Source: Acanthococcus lagerstroemiae
Taxonomy: Eukaryota > Arthropoda > Insecta > Hemiptera > Eriococcidae
Length of the DNA stretch: 64,000 nt
Direction: 5' to 3'
Assembly (NCBI GenBank): GCA_031841125.1
Contig: CM063106.1
Span: 43,141,806-43,205,805, forward strand
Shown: positions 1 through 10,060 of the stretch, piece by piece
Layout: every line of letters begins with the position of its first letter
How positions within the stretch are numbered: position 1 is the first letter of the stretch
Position numbers and translations under genes: made by a program
The notes under the pieces: model-generated
Databases searched by the model: none
Told to the model about the DNA's origin: nothing
Seen by the model: the letters and a program-made list of their open reading frames with translations, nothing else

Positions 1-164
1 GGGCAGTAAATAGTGCTGCTTCCATAAATCAAACCTGCTGCAGGCTTGCATCGTGATGCAGCATATATTTTAGTCAGTGTGCGATAGAAATTTTAAAAAA
101 AAAATAGCCAATTATGCAGTAAAAATATGAAAAATGGCCAAATATGCGCACATATGTAGCATCA

Positions 165-310
165 TAAAGACTTACGGCAGTTTGGGAAAATTCCTTGGAG
201 TTTTTTGGACAACACCACGCGAAAAAGCGGCCAGAGATTAGTCAAAAACAGTTGTTATGACAAATTTTTTTTTTTGCGCAGAGGCCCCTTTTGTCCTGGC
301 ATGTCACATA
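165..310 (+). repeat. Dispersed repeat R1, copy 1
   Basis: About 145 bp matching 8,155-8,300 in the same orientation. Shared landmarks in order are CTTACGGCAGTTTGGGAAAA, GACAACACcA.GCGAAA, GCCAgAgATTAGTCAAAAAC, TTGTTAT.ACAAA and GAGGcCCCTTTtgTCCTG. Identity is roughly 75-80% by eye. No terminal repeats or target-site duplication were seen, so its class is unknown. Confidence 0.6.
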
Positions 311-674
311 TGTGCTGAAATGTGCCTTTTTTATTTTGCAAAAATGTGCATATTTCCTTAATATGCAGAGATATGGGCAATAAAGTTGGGCTCATTTTAC
401 TTGGAATTTCATGAATCGGAAAGATAGTGTGGATATATGTACAGAAATAATCAATTGGAAAAACACGCAAATGCATAAAAAAACTTGCCCTAATAATTTG
501 GACTTGAACCTCACGTAGGTAACGCTACCACAGGCAAACGTTTTGTGGGCAGGCGGGGTATTGGGATGATCTAAGATCACCCCAAACTGATAAGAATACA
601 ATGAAAATACTGACAGTGCTGCCAACACATGCAACTTAGGTTTACATAGAGCTCTGTATACTTCGTGTAAATAG

Positions 675-791
675 ATCATCCGCCATTTGGACTTCAACAG
701 TGCCCGTGGATGCCGAATCCGATCATGCGGAGCATACCACGTAGTCAGTTCGGCATCGACGGGCGCGGTTGGATTCAAAATGGCGGACGAT
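675..791. repeat. MITE-like imperfect inverted repeat (CCGCCATTT type)
   Basis: The segment starts ATCATCCGCCATTT and ends AAAATGGCGGACGAT. The arms remain complementary for about 43 bp each with mismatches (for example GCCCGTGGATGCCGAA against TTCGGCATCGACGGGC), leaving a short loop near 721-750. It resembles the larger foldback at 11,112-11,271, which also carries CCGCCATTTT. No clear target duplication. Confidence 0.55.
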
Positions 792-2243
792 TGTACTCTC
801 CTGTCTAGAGCTTTAGTTTAAGTACGAATAAGGGTTGGATTTGCAATGAGGCAGTAATGCTACCTAGTGAAGCGTTTTAACTATACGTAATTACGTCTAT
901 AATTTCTGGCTCTTTCGAATCTGTTTTTGATATTATTTTTAATCTATCCGGATCCCGAAGGCTCCTCTAAGGAAGGTCTGAACGTAGGCGTCAAACATCC
1001 TGAAATTCGGGTTTGAGAGCTTATTTCAGTTTTAAACTTCTCCGTGGCCGCAGTGAGTCAAAAAATGAATTATCGAAGTTGCACGTGTCGGCTCGCGTGA
1101 CATCACAGTTACCACCTTTTAAGTTATTTTGATCCTGTTGGGATTCGGAATCGAAGTGGCGGACATCTAGCGACAGAGTTGAGACCCTGTCTACTTTGAG
1201 TGATCAGACTAATCGCCCCCGTGAGAAATGTGCAGGGGATGATTCGATATTTTGAATTTCGAAAAATGTTGAGTTATTTGAGGGTAAATGCTTATTGAAA
1301 TCTTCTGTAACATTGACTACAAATTAGACTAGTCATCGAAAGAAACTACCTGATGGAATCCTCACTTGTATGTGTTTATTATTGTGTGTGCGTGTGTGTA
1401 GTCTTACGAGCAATCTCTGCTTTTCATTCCACGGCCCAGTCTCGTAACCTAAATGTTTTACAATGAGTTGAAACAGAAAAACTAATTTCGATCGGGTGGT
1501 GGTATGAAAAAGTGAATTGGAACCTTGAAAACAAATACAATCGCTAATTTTCCTAAAATGTGGACCTTTTTACAAATAGTCATTCAGTTCTATACCTTGG
1601 GTTAAGAAAAGTCAATGTCTATTTTTTTATATTTTAAGAACACAGTTCTATCTAATTTTTACAAATAGATACGTGACGCACTTATAAGTTCTTAACATAT
1701 TTCGAGGACTTGATTTTTATGAAAAATTACGGCGCAGTGACGCGTTTTTTATTACTTCGTCATTTCTACATATGTTATTTATGGAGTGTGGATATGGTCT
1801 CCTCATTCGAATCATGCGAATAACTTGAAAATAATAAAAAATAGATATTGGCTTCCTGAACCAGCGGTACGAAACAATCCTATTTTACTTCACATCCGCT
1901 CTTTCTATGGTGGAAATAGTGAGCCTCGCGTTCGCTTATATCAACAACCGTGATTTAGCCTCGCTTCATGTCTTTTAAACTCATTAACTGTGAAATGGAG
2001 TTACTGAAGACCGACCTTATGACTCGGTGTCCTTTATCTGAATTTATGTTCTTGTGATTTACTAATACACCAATATAATTGTTATAAATTAAGTCAACGT
2101 AGGGTTGTAATCATTCTTATAATATCTAATTTTAAAAATACCACCTTTATTCTGTCAAGTTGTTAAAAGTGTTGTAGATATTTGGCGGTGAAAACGTGAC
2201 CTGTCTGGTGGTAATATAGTGTGTACGTTTTTTGTAATTGTTG

Positions 2244-2519
2244 ATGATTAATTTGTTAATTTGTTTTTTCTTCGTTCTATTTTACTATACGTACTTACCT
2301 GTAGTAAAATACTTTTATTGTGAGAATCAACCAGTATATAACGTTGAATTTATGGAATTCGGGTTTTTAATTGCCAGTGTGAGGCGAAATAGGCAGGGCT
2401 ATGTGCTCGGTACATTTTTTATTCAAGATGACCAAATGGATCATGATGCGATTAGACCTAGTCAACATGGGCGTAACATCTTTAAAATGCAACCGTTATT
2501 TGGTCTCCATCCTTTTTAG
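2244..2519 (+). CDS. Possible first exon of a small secreted protein
   Basis: Unrecognised. The open frame from the ATG at 2,244 encodes 91 residues. The first ~20 are strongly hydrophobic (MINLLICFFFVLFYYTYLP), as in a signal peptide or membrane anchor, followed by a polar part with one Cys (YFYCENQP) and an aromatic/charged stretch containing NRQGYVLGTFFIQDD. That layout is loosely like small secreted insect proteins of the DUF1091 or ML kind, but I cannot assign it. The frame may really end at an internal donor such as GGGC|GTAACA near 2,470; I could not find a partner exon downstream. A chance open frame remains possible. Confidence 0.3.
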   Translation: MINLLICFFFVLFYYTYLPVVKYFYCENQPVYNVEFMEFGFLIASVRRNRQGYVLGTFFIQDDQMDHDAIRPSQHGRNIFKMQPLFGLHPF

Positions 2520-2896
2520 TGAGATCCTAAAAGGTTAGATGAAAAGAATTCTAAATTCGGACTCAGTGACCTCGGAAATCTATAAATCAACCCGTCAAAT
2601 AAAGGAAGGGGGCATATGGCACGTATTTACGTTATCGGATCGATCTGAAACTTCGCTAAGATTTAATTTCACCGTCAGTGGGAGTTAAGCCGCTCAAAAA
2701 TACACGTTCTTGTAAACATTCCACCGAGATGATATTTGCGGAAGCTAATTTTCTGGATACAAATGAAGGCAACCCGTGACCATATGATGACGTGAAAATT
2801 CAGTTTTACCAACGTCGTTTTTTCCTGCAAATTTACATTAAGCTGTGAGCGGCTGAACCGGTGATGAAGGTAATCAGTGTTAAAAGTAGTACTTAA
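2520..2896. other. Unassigned non-coding stretch
   Basis: No coding signal, tandem structure or inverted repeat was seen. Confidence 0.4.
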
Positions 2897-2904
2897 ATGG
2901 GGTT

Positions 2905-3010
2905 ATTTGGTAGAGTGTATGGCGATGCACGCATACCAAGTTGGCTCCCCCGACACTGCACCCCTGGCCTCGGAAACTGTTCTCTCGAGTATCATGTCGG
3001 TGACCAGAGG
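2905..3010 (+). repeat. Dispersed GC-rich repeat R2, copy 1
   Basis: The stretch GTATGGCGATGCACGCAT and the following ~80 bp (two GCACCCC-type blocks and CGGAAAC) recur in the same orientation at 45,594-45,690. Base composition is much richer in GC than the surroundings. Long overlapping open frames here are a by-product of the GC content. The second copy sits inside a transposable element, so this is probably also mobile DNA. Confidence 0.5.
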
Positions 3011-3720
3011 GACATTGAGGCTGGCCCGGGCCTCCTTTCACGTCTTCGCTTCGGATTCTCCCTGTCCGCCTGGACCACAATGAAACACCCTACTGACCGA
3101 GGCAACGCTCACCCAGCATTAACCTGGAATTCGGGTGCACCACTGCCGGACTGCACTTCCTTCTTTCATCCCTCATCTCCTCGTCTTGGTATGTGTGGCG
3201 ACGGCGAGGTGAACCCTGCCGTGGGGTCTGCAGCAACTCTCGGATGGGACAGAGTCTTTGTGTCCATTGTTGGCCCAGCTTTGTTCGTTGGCACTCTGTC
3301 TCAACTATTCCGTCTCCATCTTCTTCTGCATGATGGTTGAGACAAAGGCCGATACCCGGTTCTATCCGCTTCTACTCTTCAACATTTCCGGAATCAAGGT
3401 GTCCGGCGCAAGATGGTCGATCACGCCGTCATCGGTGTCGCTGTCGTTGTTGTGGCCGGGATCGATCCTTGTTACCGTCTCGCCCCACTTCTACTGGCCC
3501 AGGCCTAGCACTCGGACAAGGTGTGTCAGCGGTTGTCACCTGCTTCTCGAACACAGTGCGTGCACACGGACTCTGCGCTATTGCCATCTGGCGTAAGTAA
3601 GTACCGAAGCACCCGTGGTCGCTCAGGACCTGGGTCAGGTGGAAGTTCAGTTCCCCATGGGACCTGCCTGCCCACTTTTTTTTGTTCTCCAATTCCGAAC
3701 GGGAGGTAGGGCGAATATAT
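3011..3720. other. GC-rich patch of unknown origin
   Basis: About 700 bp with clearly higher GC than its neighbours and several open frames on both strands (up to 147 codons on the plus strand from 2,897). None shows a recognisable domain, and the frames overlap one another as expected for GC-rich DNA. It could be an old retroelement 5' region or a captured gene fragment. Confidence 0.35.
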
Positions 3721-3821
3721 TAACACATATACATGTTTACATCAAGTTACATCACTGCATGTGTCTTATGGGGTCTCCCACTAAACCCAACTGTTACCAG
3801 ACGGTTTCTCATTGGGTATCG

Positions 3822-4010
3822 CAGAGGACCCCTCACAATCTTAATGTATACTTTCCTCCTTTTCGGCCAAACCGGACCTCCTTTTATGGGGGAGGCAGGC
3901 CTTACAATCTTAACATAAAACTTCCGTCCTTTTTGCCCAAACCGGACCTCCCCTTATGGAGAGGCGGGCCTTGCAGTCTTATGTTAAAATCAGTGTTTCT
4001 ATTGATGGTA
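3822..4010 (+). repeat. 70-bp tandem repeat, about 2.6 copies
   Basis: ACCGGACCTCC recurs at 3,871 and 3,941, exactly 70 bp apart, followed each time by CTTATGGrGgAGGCrGGCCTT and then CAATCTTAA/CAGTCTTATG. A partial earlier copy starts near 3,822 (CCCCTCACAATCTTAATG). Confidence 0.75.
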
Positions 4011-4485
4011 TCTTCTGCTTTCTGAATTCATAACTGCGCGACTGCGTTCGGTTGCCTTGTGTTCATGAAATTCGGTGGGGGCTGCGCCCTGTTCGTGCCC
4101 TGCCTCGTCCTCGAGGAGATGGAGATTTTTCTCGATACCCAACTTACTATGGACTCACCTACTAGGGAACGCAGCCCGCCGCCCGTGGTTGGCGGCAATT
4201 GATGAAATCTTCTACTGCAGCAGCGGCGACGGCGACGGTGGGGGCGGCCTCTTCCGGCTTCTTCGGATTTACCCCGAGTGCAGTCATGCAGCCGACTCAT
4301 ATTACGTGTTTTGCGATTATTCGTTCATCTACTGACTGACACATTGCCGATGGAACTAATGTACGAAATTTTGATTGTGGTTGAGAATTAAAACATATCT
4401 ACGATCTACTATTGGGCAAGAGCGTCTTTTGTGACTTGCTCTTATAGCTATTGAGTACAAAACGGCTAAAAAATTGTTTAAAAGA
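4011..4485. other. Short GC-rich patch and unassigned sequence
   Basis: Contains a GCGGCGACGG-rich stretch around 4,210-4,250 and overlapping open frames on both strands that I do not recognise. Nothing else is supported. Confidence 0.35.
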
Positions 4486-5192
4486 TAGGGGAGAGTTGCC
4501 CATATTGAACCGGTGCATAAGTTGGACCACCCTTAATTGCTCGAGCCCTTCGATAGGTAGCGCTTTGGTTCTAAGATAAGTTATAGCTGGCTATCTAACA
4601 ATATTGCTCACAGAGCGCCGGCTTTGTGTTATCATTTTTAGTGTAAAAAATTTCCATGAAAGTTGGTGCCTTGCGAAAAACGTGTATTTTCGGCATATTG
4701 AAAATTTTGAAAAGTTGATGGCGACCGGAAATAGAGTAAGTAGATGAAATATCTCAATATATTGTTGATTTGGTCATTGTTTCAGCCATCTTTTTGTACA
4801 AAAAGATAAAACATTAACTGCATACATCTCTTTGCACGGCCATGTTTGTGCGAAAAAGTCGTGGTTGCGTTAATTGGACCGAATTTTGTTTCTTAAGTTG
4901 GACCACCTCAAAATCGCATTACTTTTGCATTATTTGCATTCTGTCACATACAAGGCCACGCACTAATGCAATAAAAAATGTGTAGCTCGGTAATTCTGCA
5001 TTTTGAACAATAAGAAATGAAAACAAGGAAGTACCGCAAGTTGAACCGGTCCAACAAAGGATAACATTTTTCAGTTTTGATATTTCAACAGCCGTAGAAG
5101 CAGTGAGTTAAGGAAAATAAACTTTTATATCTTTGTAAACCTTTTTACAGTGATACTAGTAATGATATTTCTTCTCTATTGTTTTGATATTC

Positions 5193-6714
5193 AGGCACCA
5201 GATCGCACGAAATACGGCCAGTGGGATGACGCGGACTTGGAACAGGCCTTAGCGGCATTGGATCGACAGGAAAAGGTGTGAATAAAGTAGCAAGATTGTA
5301 TGGCGTTCCTAAGGCGACTCTGTTACGGCATTATCACAATAAGCAAAATGCTCGCAGTAATGGTAAGAAAAGTTTTGGTCGGCCGCCGACATTACTTGCA
5401 GAAGTTGAAGAAGAGCTGAAGAATCATATATTGTTGATGGAAGAACGAATGTTCGGACTAACACCTACTGAAATCAGAGAATTAACCTTCGATATTGCCG
5501 AACACATGCAGCCAGGACAGCATCCGTTTAATGAATGTGCAGGGAAGAAGTGGTACTACAACTTCTTGCGACGGTTCCCTGAACTGAGTCTCTGAACTCC
5601 AGAGCTGACGTCAATGGCCAGAATAAAAGGATTTTCGAGAAAACGAGTCGAGGGATTCTTTGAGAAGTTGACCGAGCTTGTCAATAGATTTCATTTAGGA
5701 CCTGAGCAGGTATTTAATGTCGACGAGACCGGGATTTCGACTGCTCAAAAAACAGTGCGGAAAATTGTAGGACAGAAAGGAAAACGACAGGTCGGTGGTG
5801 TGAAAAGTGCGGAGAGAGGAACAAATTCAACAGCAGTTTGTTGTGTCAACGTGACTGGTAATTATGTACCCCCCCCCCCGATGCTCATTTTCAAAATGAG
5901 CAATAAGAGCCAGAAAGAGGTACCTTCAGCACTGGAAATTGGAAAGCCTCGAGGGAGTATTGTTCGCATTTCAGATACTGGCTATATCAACAAAGAACTT
6001 TTTCTGGAATGGTTGCGTCATTTTCAGAATCATATTAATTGCAGTACAGAGCGCCCAGTTCTTCTTCTTCTTCTTGACAGTCATACAACCCACTCAAAAA
6101 ATCTGCAAGCAATAAAATTTTGTCGTGAGAATGGCATTGTTATGCTCCAGTTACCAAGTCACACCACCCATCGATTGCAACCGTTGGATGTTGCCTTTTT
6201 TGGTCCTCTTCAAGGATACCTTGCCAGTGCTGAGAAAGGATGGTTAATTGAAAATCCTGGTAAAACCATATCCATTTACCAAATCCCGACTCTGTTCAAA
6301 GAGGCCTATTATAAAGCGGCGCTTCTCGGCAATGCTGAGAGTACATTTCGAGGTTCTGGTATTTGGCCAATTGATATGCTACATTTCCCAGAACATGCAT
6401 ATGCTGCTGCGGATGCGATGAATGTTGATCCTGAGGCCGAAAATGATTAGGATGATTTTGAAATCGTGAATGTCGAAGAAGTGAATGAGGATGCAGTAAA
6501 TGTAGCCGCAGCAGATGTGTAGCCAGATCCACAACCGACATCATCATCGGTGAAAGACATAATCCAACAAATCTCGCCCGTACCCACAATGCCAACTACT
6601 TCCAGTGGTAAGAAAAAGCGAGGACGTCCACTTCAAGAAGCTGAGGAATTGACGTCGAGTCCCTATAAAAACAAATTGGAAGAAACCGAGCGTACAAAAG
6701 CGTGAGTATCCATT
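5193..6714 (+). pseudogene. pogo/jerky-like transposase, helix-turn-helix and DDE region
   Basis: The protein would bind the element's ends and catalyse cut-and-paste transposition in the nucleus. The N-terminal helix-turn-helix is visible as NKVARLYGVPKATLLRHYHN near 5,281, followed by a CENP-B-like region (WYYNFLRRFPEL). The DDE domain shows its first Asp in VFNVDETG (~5,717), the second in LLLLDSHTTH (~6,075) and a third in LQPLDVAFFGPLQ (~6,185), a DDD-type triad. Lesions: a frame change at about 5,275-5,281; TGA at 5,593-5,595 where family members normally read on; TAG at 6,448-6,450; TAG at 6,520-6,522. A C-run near 5,870 keeps frame. A donor-like GTGAGT follows at ~6,703. Neighbouring lesions show it is long dead. 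Confidence 0.9.
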
Positions 6715-6774
6715 TTATGTGCTCAAAACTATTTAGGTTCAAATTTCTTATTTAGGCCTATCTTTTGGTTTACA

Positions 6775-7479
6775 GAGAAAGAGAAGCTCGAAAAAAATGG
6801 TCCGGCCGCATCTCAGAAACAACCTCTGTCAGAAAAACTATGAAAGCATCTGGAGTCGGAGAATCAGCTCCCAAGAAGTAGGTAGGTATTATTTTTTTTT
6901 ACCTGTAGCATTTGTCGAGTAGATGAATTTCAATTTTTTTTTTTTTTCTAGATCCACTTTGGCAAGCAAACGTTCATGTTGGGACATGGTGATGATACTC
7001 GCCCAAGTACTAGTGGATCTGTCAAGTCTGCTGTTCAGCCTAAGAGAAAAAGAGGTCGGCCGCGCAAGCTACCTTCAAGTGACGATTCATCCAGCTCGGA
7101 TGAAGAGATTGCTCCTCTTAATCTAGCATCGGACTCACCTGATGAGGAAACGTTTTCAGACTTTGAGCAAGAGAAATTCGAACTTTTTGTAGGGGGTTAC
7201 TACATAACGGAATTCTCTTTACAGGAAGGCAAAGTGCCTACCAAGCATTATATTGGTTATTTACGAGAAATGAACAACAAGAAGGGCTCGGCTTATTTTG
7301 AATTTTTACGGCACAAAAAAGACGGGATTTTCCACTTTCTCGATAAACCCGATTTGGAATGGATTCTTGTCTCCTCTGTTGTAAAGCATGTCTCTGGTGT
7401 TAATTTAGGAACGACCTCACGTCAGAACCGGCAGATTGCTTTCCCGCTACTGGACATCTGCGATTATAACATATATTAG
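6775..7479 (+). pseudogene. pogo-like transposase, C-terminal exons
   Basis: After an acceptor (TTTACAG, ~6,774) an exon rich in Lys/Arg continues to a donor at about 6,880 (GTAGGTAGGT). After a TTTTCTAG acceptor (~6,951) a second exon contains KRKRGRPRK (an AT-hook/nuclear-localisation-like stretch), an acidic serine tract and a domain with FVGGYYITEF and HYIGYLREM, ending at TAG 7,477-7,479. This tail is familiar from jerky/pogo-type transposases of insects. The phase at the second junction does not lead into the long frame: the phase-2 donor leads to a different frame, so a base has probably been lost or gained. No function beyond DNA binding is implied. Confidence 0.65.
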
Positions 7480-7863
7480 GGCACTGTATCTGCTCATATT
7501 TTTCAAACCATTACCATTAATGTTTATTTTTGACTTATATCCTAATTTCATTGACTCTACATATTTTTAAATACAATTTTTCAGCATTTACACACTTTTT
7601 TCATCCTTTTTTTTATGCCTGGTCCAACTTTAGAACCTATGGTCCAACTTAAGGCACGGCTCTCAAATTGGACCACCTCTGGAACTTTTTCGTAAAACTT
7701 GTCTCCACGGCGTCCTAATAATCATGGAGTTTTCAAATGTTTATCGAAGGTAGCCAGATGTATGCCCTTTCCAGTGATATACCACACTTCAAATTCCGTG
7801 CAACGACGGCTGAGTTAAAAGCCTCCAAAGAAAAAGTGGTCCGACTTGGGCAACTCTCCCCTA

Positions 7864-8978
7864 TTGTTCATGGAGTTTGCTCAAATAATAAAAGTACATA
7901 AAGTCCGAATTTAATTTTGTGCCATTGATTATTGTTTTTTACTTTCAAATTCAATTTTTGTGCTATTATTTTTTGTTTTTTTCTAGTACATAGGTAGTTG
8001 GTATAAATAAATAATTTTTTATACTCGCCTTTTAGTGTATTAATAAATTTCATTTTACAAATACTGTATAAAAAATTGAACCAACCATTTTTTTTTACAA
8101 AGGGGTGGCAAAAATGGAATTTTGCCTGGGGCGCAGAAAAACCTCGCGCCGGGGCTGCTTACAGCCGTTTGGGAAAAATTTTTAGAATTTCTTCGACAAC
8201 ACTAGGCGAAAGAGAGGCCAAAAATTAGTCAAAAACAATTGTTATCACAAAAATGGTTGTTTTGCCCTGAGGTCCCTTTCTTCCTGTCAGCCCACATGTT
8301 CATCCTACGGGTTTCCGCCTTCTTTTATCCTACTATTAGTAACAACATTTTCGAGAAAAAGACAACCGACGCTAGCGCGCCACCAATCTGACGAGTTTGA
8401 ATCAGACACCAGTAGTAATGTCAGCTACTCACGACTTGTTATAGGAACGCTAGTATCGTTATCAATTACCCCAGTAGATGGTAATTAAATTCAATTCAAG
8501 GGAATCTTACAGAGCACAAAATTCTCTATAAGAAATGGTGTTCCGTTTTTTAATTCGTTTCTCTATTCAATTACTGTTTAAAGAGCATTTTTGCAATATT
8601 CAAATTTCCAGATTTCCAATTGTCATGTCCTTCCGTACCAAACTGTCTTCAGTTTCTAGTCTCTATCTCCCTGCGGAATAGCGCAGCACTCGTTTGAAGA
8701 TTTGCAACCACAACAGTGAGCATCTTGGCCCCACCTGGTCATCTTCACCCCATTGACGGTACTTCATTAGAACTGATCTGAGATCTGAGGGACTTACCCC
8801 CGTAGAAATAAGTCCATCGAATAGTGTCCGTCCATTCGAGTTAGCTTACCGCGAATTTCAAATTAAAGTTGACTCGGTATAATTTCAGTATTTTTAATGA
8901 AATTTTCGTTATACACGTATTGTATTTAAGCTGAAAGTCAAACAAAATAGCTCTACTCTTGAAACATGAATTTTCTAG
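7864..8978. other. Non-coding stretch 3' of the IR gene
   Basis: AT-rich, with dispersed repeat R1 copy 2 at 8,155-8,300. On the minus strand this is downstream of the IR stop codon. I saw no canonical AATAAA immediately after the stop. Confidence 0.45.
8155..8300 (+). repeat. Dispersed repeat R1, copy 2
   Basis: Same-strand match to 165-310, ending just before a CCCACATGTT stretch that parallels CATGTCACATATG in copy 1. The two copies lie on either side of the pogo element. Confidence 0.6.
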
Positions 8979-10060
8979 CTACCACCAGCGCCTACCCAAT
9001 AAGTAGGCAATCTTATTCACCTTCTTCTTGTTTCTTTTCGAAGTCGCATGGACGTTTGTATCCAGATAAGTTGGCGCACATAGCTCGCCAATGAATACCA
9101 GACTACTAAAGGCGAGTCCAAAAATCAGAATTATGAATGCGATTATCAAATTTTCGACTGTAAACACCACATTGGTTTGTTGCAGCGACATGTTGTGGTA
9201 ATCCGAGAGCGGTCTGTGTGGTTTCGCGTGGATGAACCAACTCTCGGTGATACCCGCCTCGACAAAGTAATTTATAACGTCGTTGAAACTGGCCACATAT
9301 GGCGATTTCTTCGGCATCAGATAGGCGATGTGGTAGGAACGTGGACACTCTTCGACAATGTGCAGCAGAATTTGGTCGCCCTTCACGTACGACATCGCGA
9401 TCTTTTCTTCCATATCGCTCTTGCGGCCGATAGCTGCCGCGTTCCTTTGTGCCGCTATCTCGCCGAGGATGTCCACATTTTCTGTCCACGAGAAACGCTG
9501 GAGCAGCCGCAGCATAACCGGATTCTCATCCGTCTCGAAAAGTTCCTTCAAGTTAAGCGAGGCAGTCAGTATACTTAACCGCGATTCGGCCAACTCTTCA
9601 ATCGTGTGCATGTCCTGCTCGTATGTCTCGTATGCTAGAAATTTGACCATAGAGCTTTGGAAGCTGCTAGCCACCACAAAACTGAACAGCAATATCGTTG
9701 ACATTATAACACGCTCTGCACAATCGACTGGGAACCGGTTGAGCGGCATCATCAAGAACATCGAGTACAGATTCAACCCTAACAGATTCGCATCGAAATG
9801 TCTCTCGTTCACCTTCTTGATCGTGTACCAAGATACGAGAGCCAACCAGTACGTTATTAGTAAGCTAATCCAGATGGACAGGTCGAAAGCCAAGAAAATG
9901 GTTTTCCACTTGGGCTTCGTCGAGGCTTTCGGTACGACGAAACACACTTGATCGAAGTGCACTGGCGTCGTGAACTGAATGTCTTCCGAAGGGTACTGTT
10001 TGATGAAAACGCCGTTGAATGCGATATCTGCCCGGCCATAAACGACCTCAGCCAGAGCAC
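8979..10060 (-). CDS. IR exon 3 (rest of S1, channel, S2, C-terminus)
   Basis: 1,082 nt, entered in phase 1 after a strong acceptor (TTCTGTTTCGCAG) at 10,061-10,062 and ending with TAG at 8,979-8,981. It encodes the end of S1 (ADIAFNGVFI, FTTPV), M1, pore, M2, all of S2 and M3, then a short basic cytoplasmic tail ending RRWW. Having the entire channel in one exon matches many insect divergent IRs. Frame is intact and codon use is uniform. Confidence 0.93.

Larger units (their letters stand above)
1..2243. other. Non-coding flank, no gene recognised
   Basis: AT-rich sequence with short open frames only. It contains one copy of a two-copy dispersed repeat (about 165-310), a short inverted repeat (675-791) and a TG-rich microsatellite near 1,381-1,402. 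I see no splice-bounded open frame that looks coding before the hydrophobic open frame at 2,244. Confidence 0.5.
4488..7861 (+). mobile_element. pogo/Tigger-like DNA transposon, decayed
   Basis: Both ends carry the same 15-bp terminal inverted repeat, GGGGAGAGTTGCCCA, and both are flanked by TA (4,486-4,487 and 7,862-7,863), the target duplication expected of the Tc1/mariner-pogo group. The element is 3,374 bp. Sub-terminal copies of AAGTTGGACCACC-like sequence recur near both ends (about 4,515, 4,895, 7,620-7,675), plausible transposase-binding sites. Inside, on the plus strand, are a psq-type helix-turn-helix, a DDE domain and a spliced C-terminal part. Several lesions make the transposase inactive. 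Confidence 0.92.

Noticed and set aside
2897..3340. 147-codon frame in the GC-rich patch
   Set aside because: Overlaps other long frames on both strands, no domain, and its start lies in dispersed repeat R2.
4028..4335. Arg/Gly-rich frames on both strands
   Set aside because: Due to a GCGGCGACGG low-complexity stretch. No homology recognised.
9106..9951. Several frames opposite or out of phase with IR exon 3
   Set aside because: Shadows of the real exon, which has the recognised domain and splice sites.
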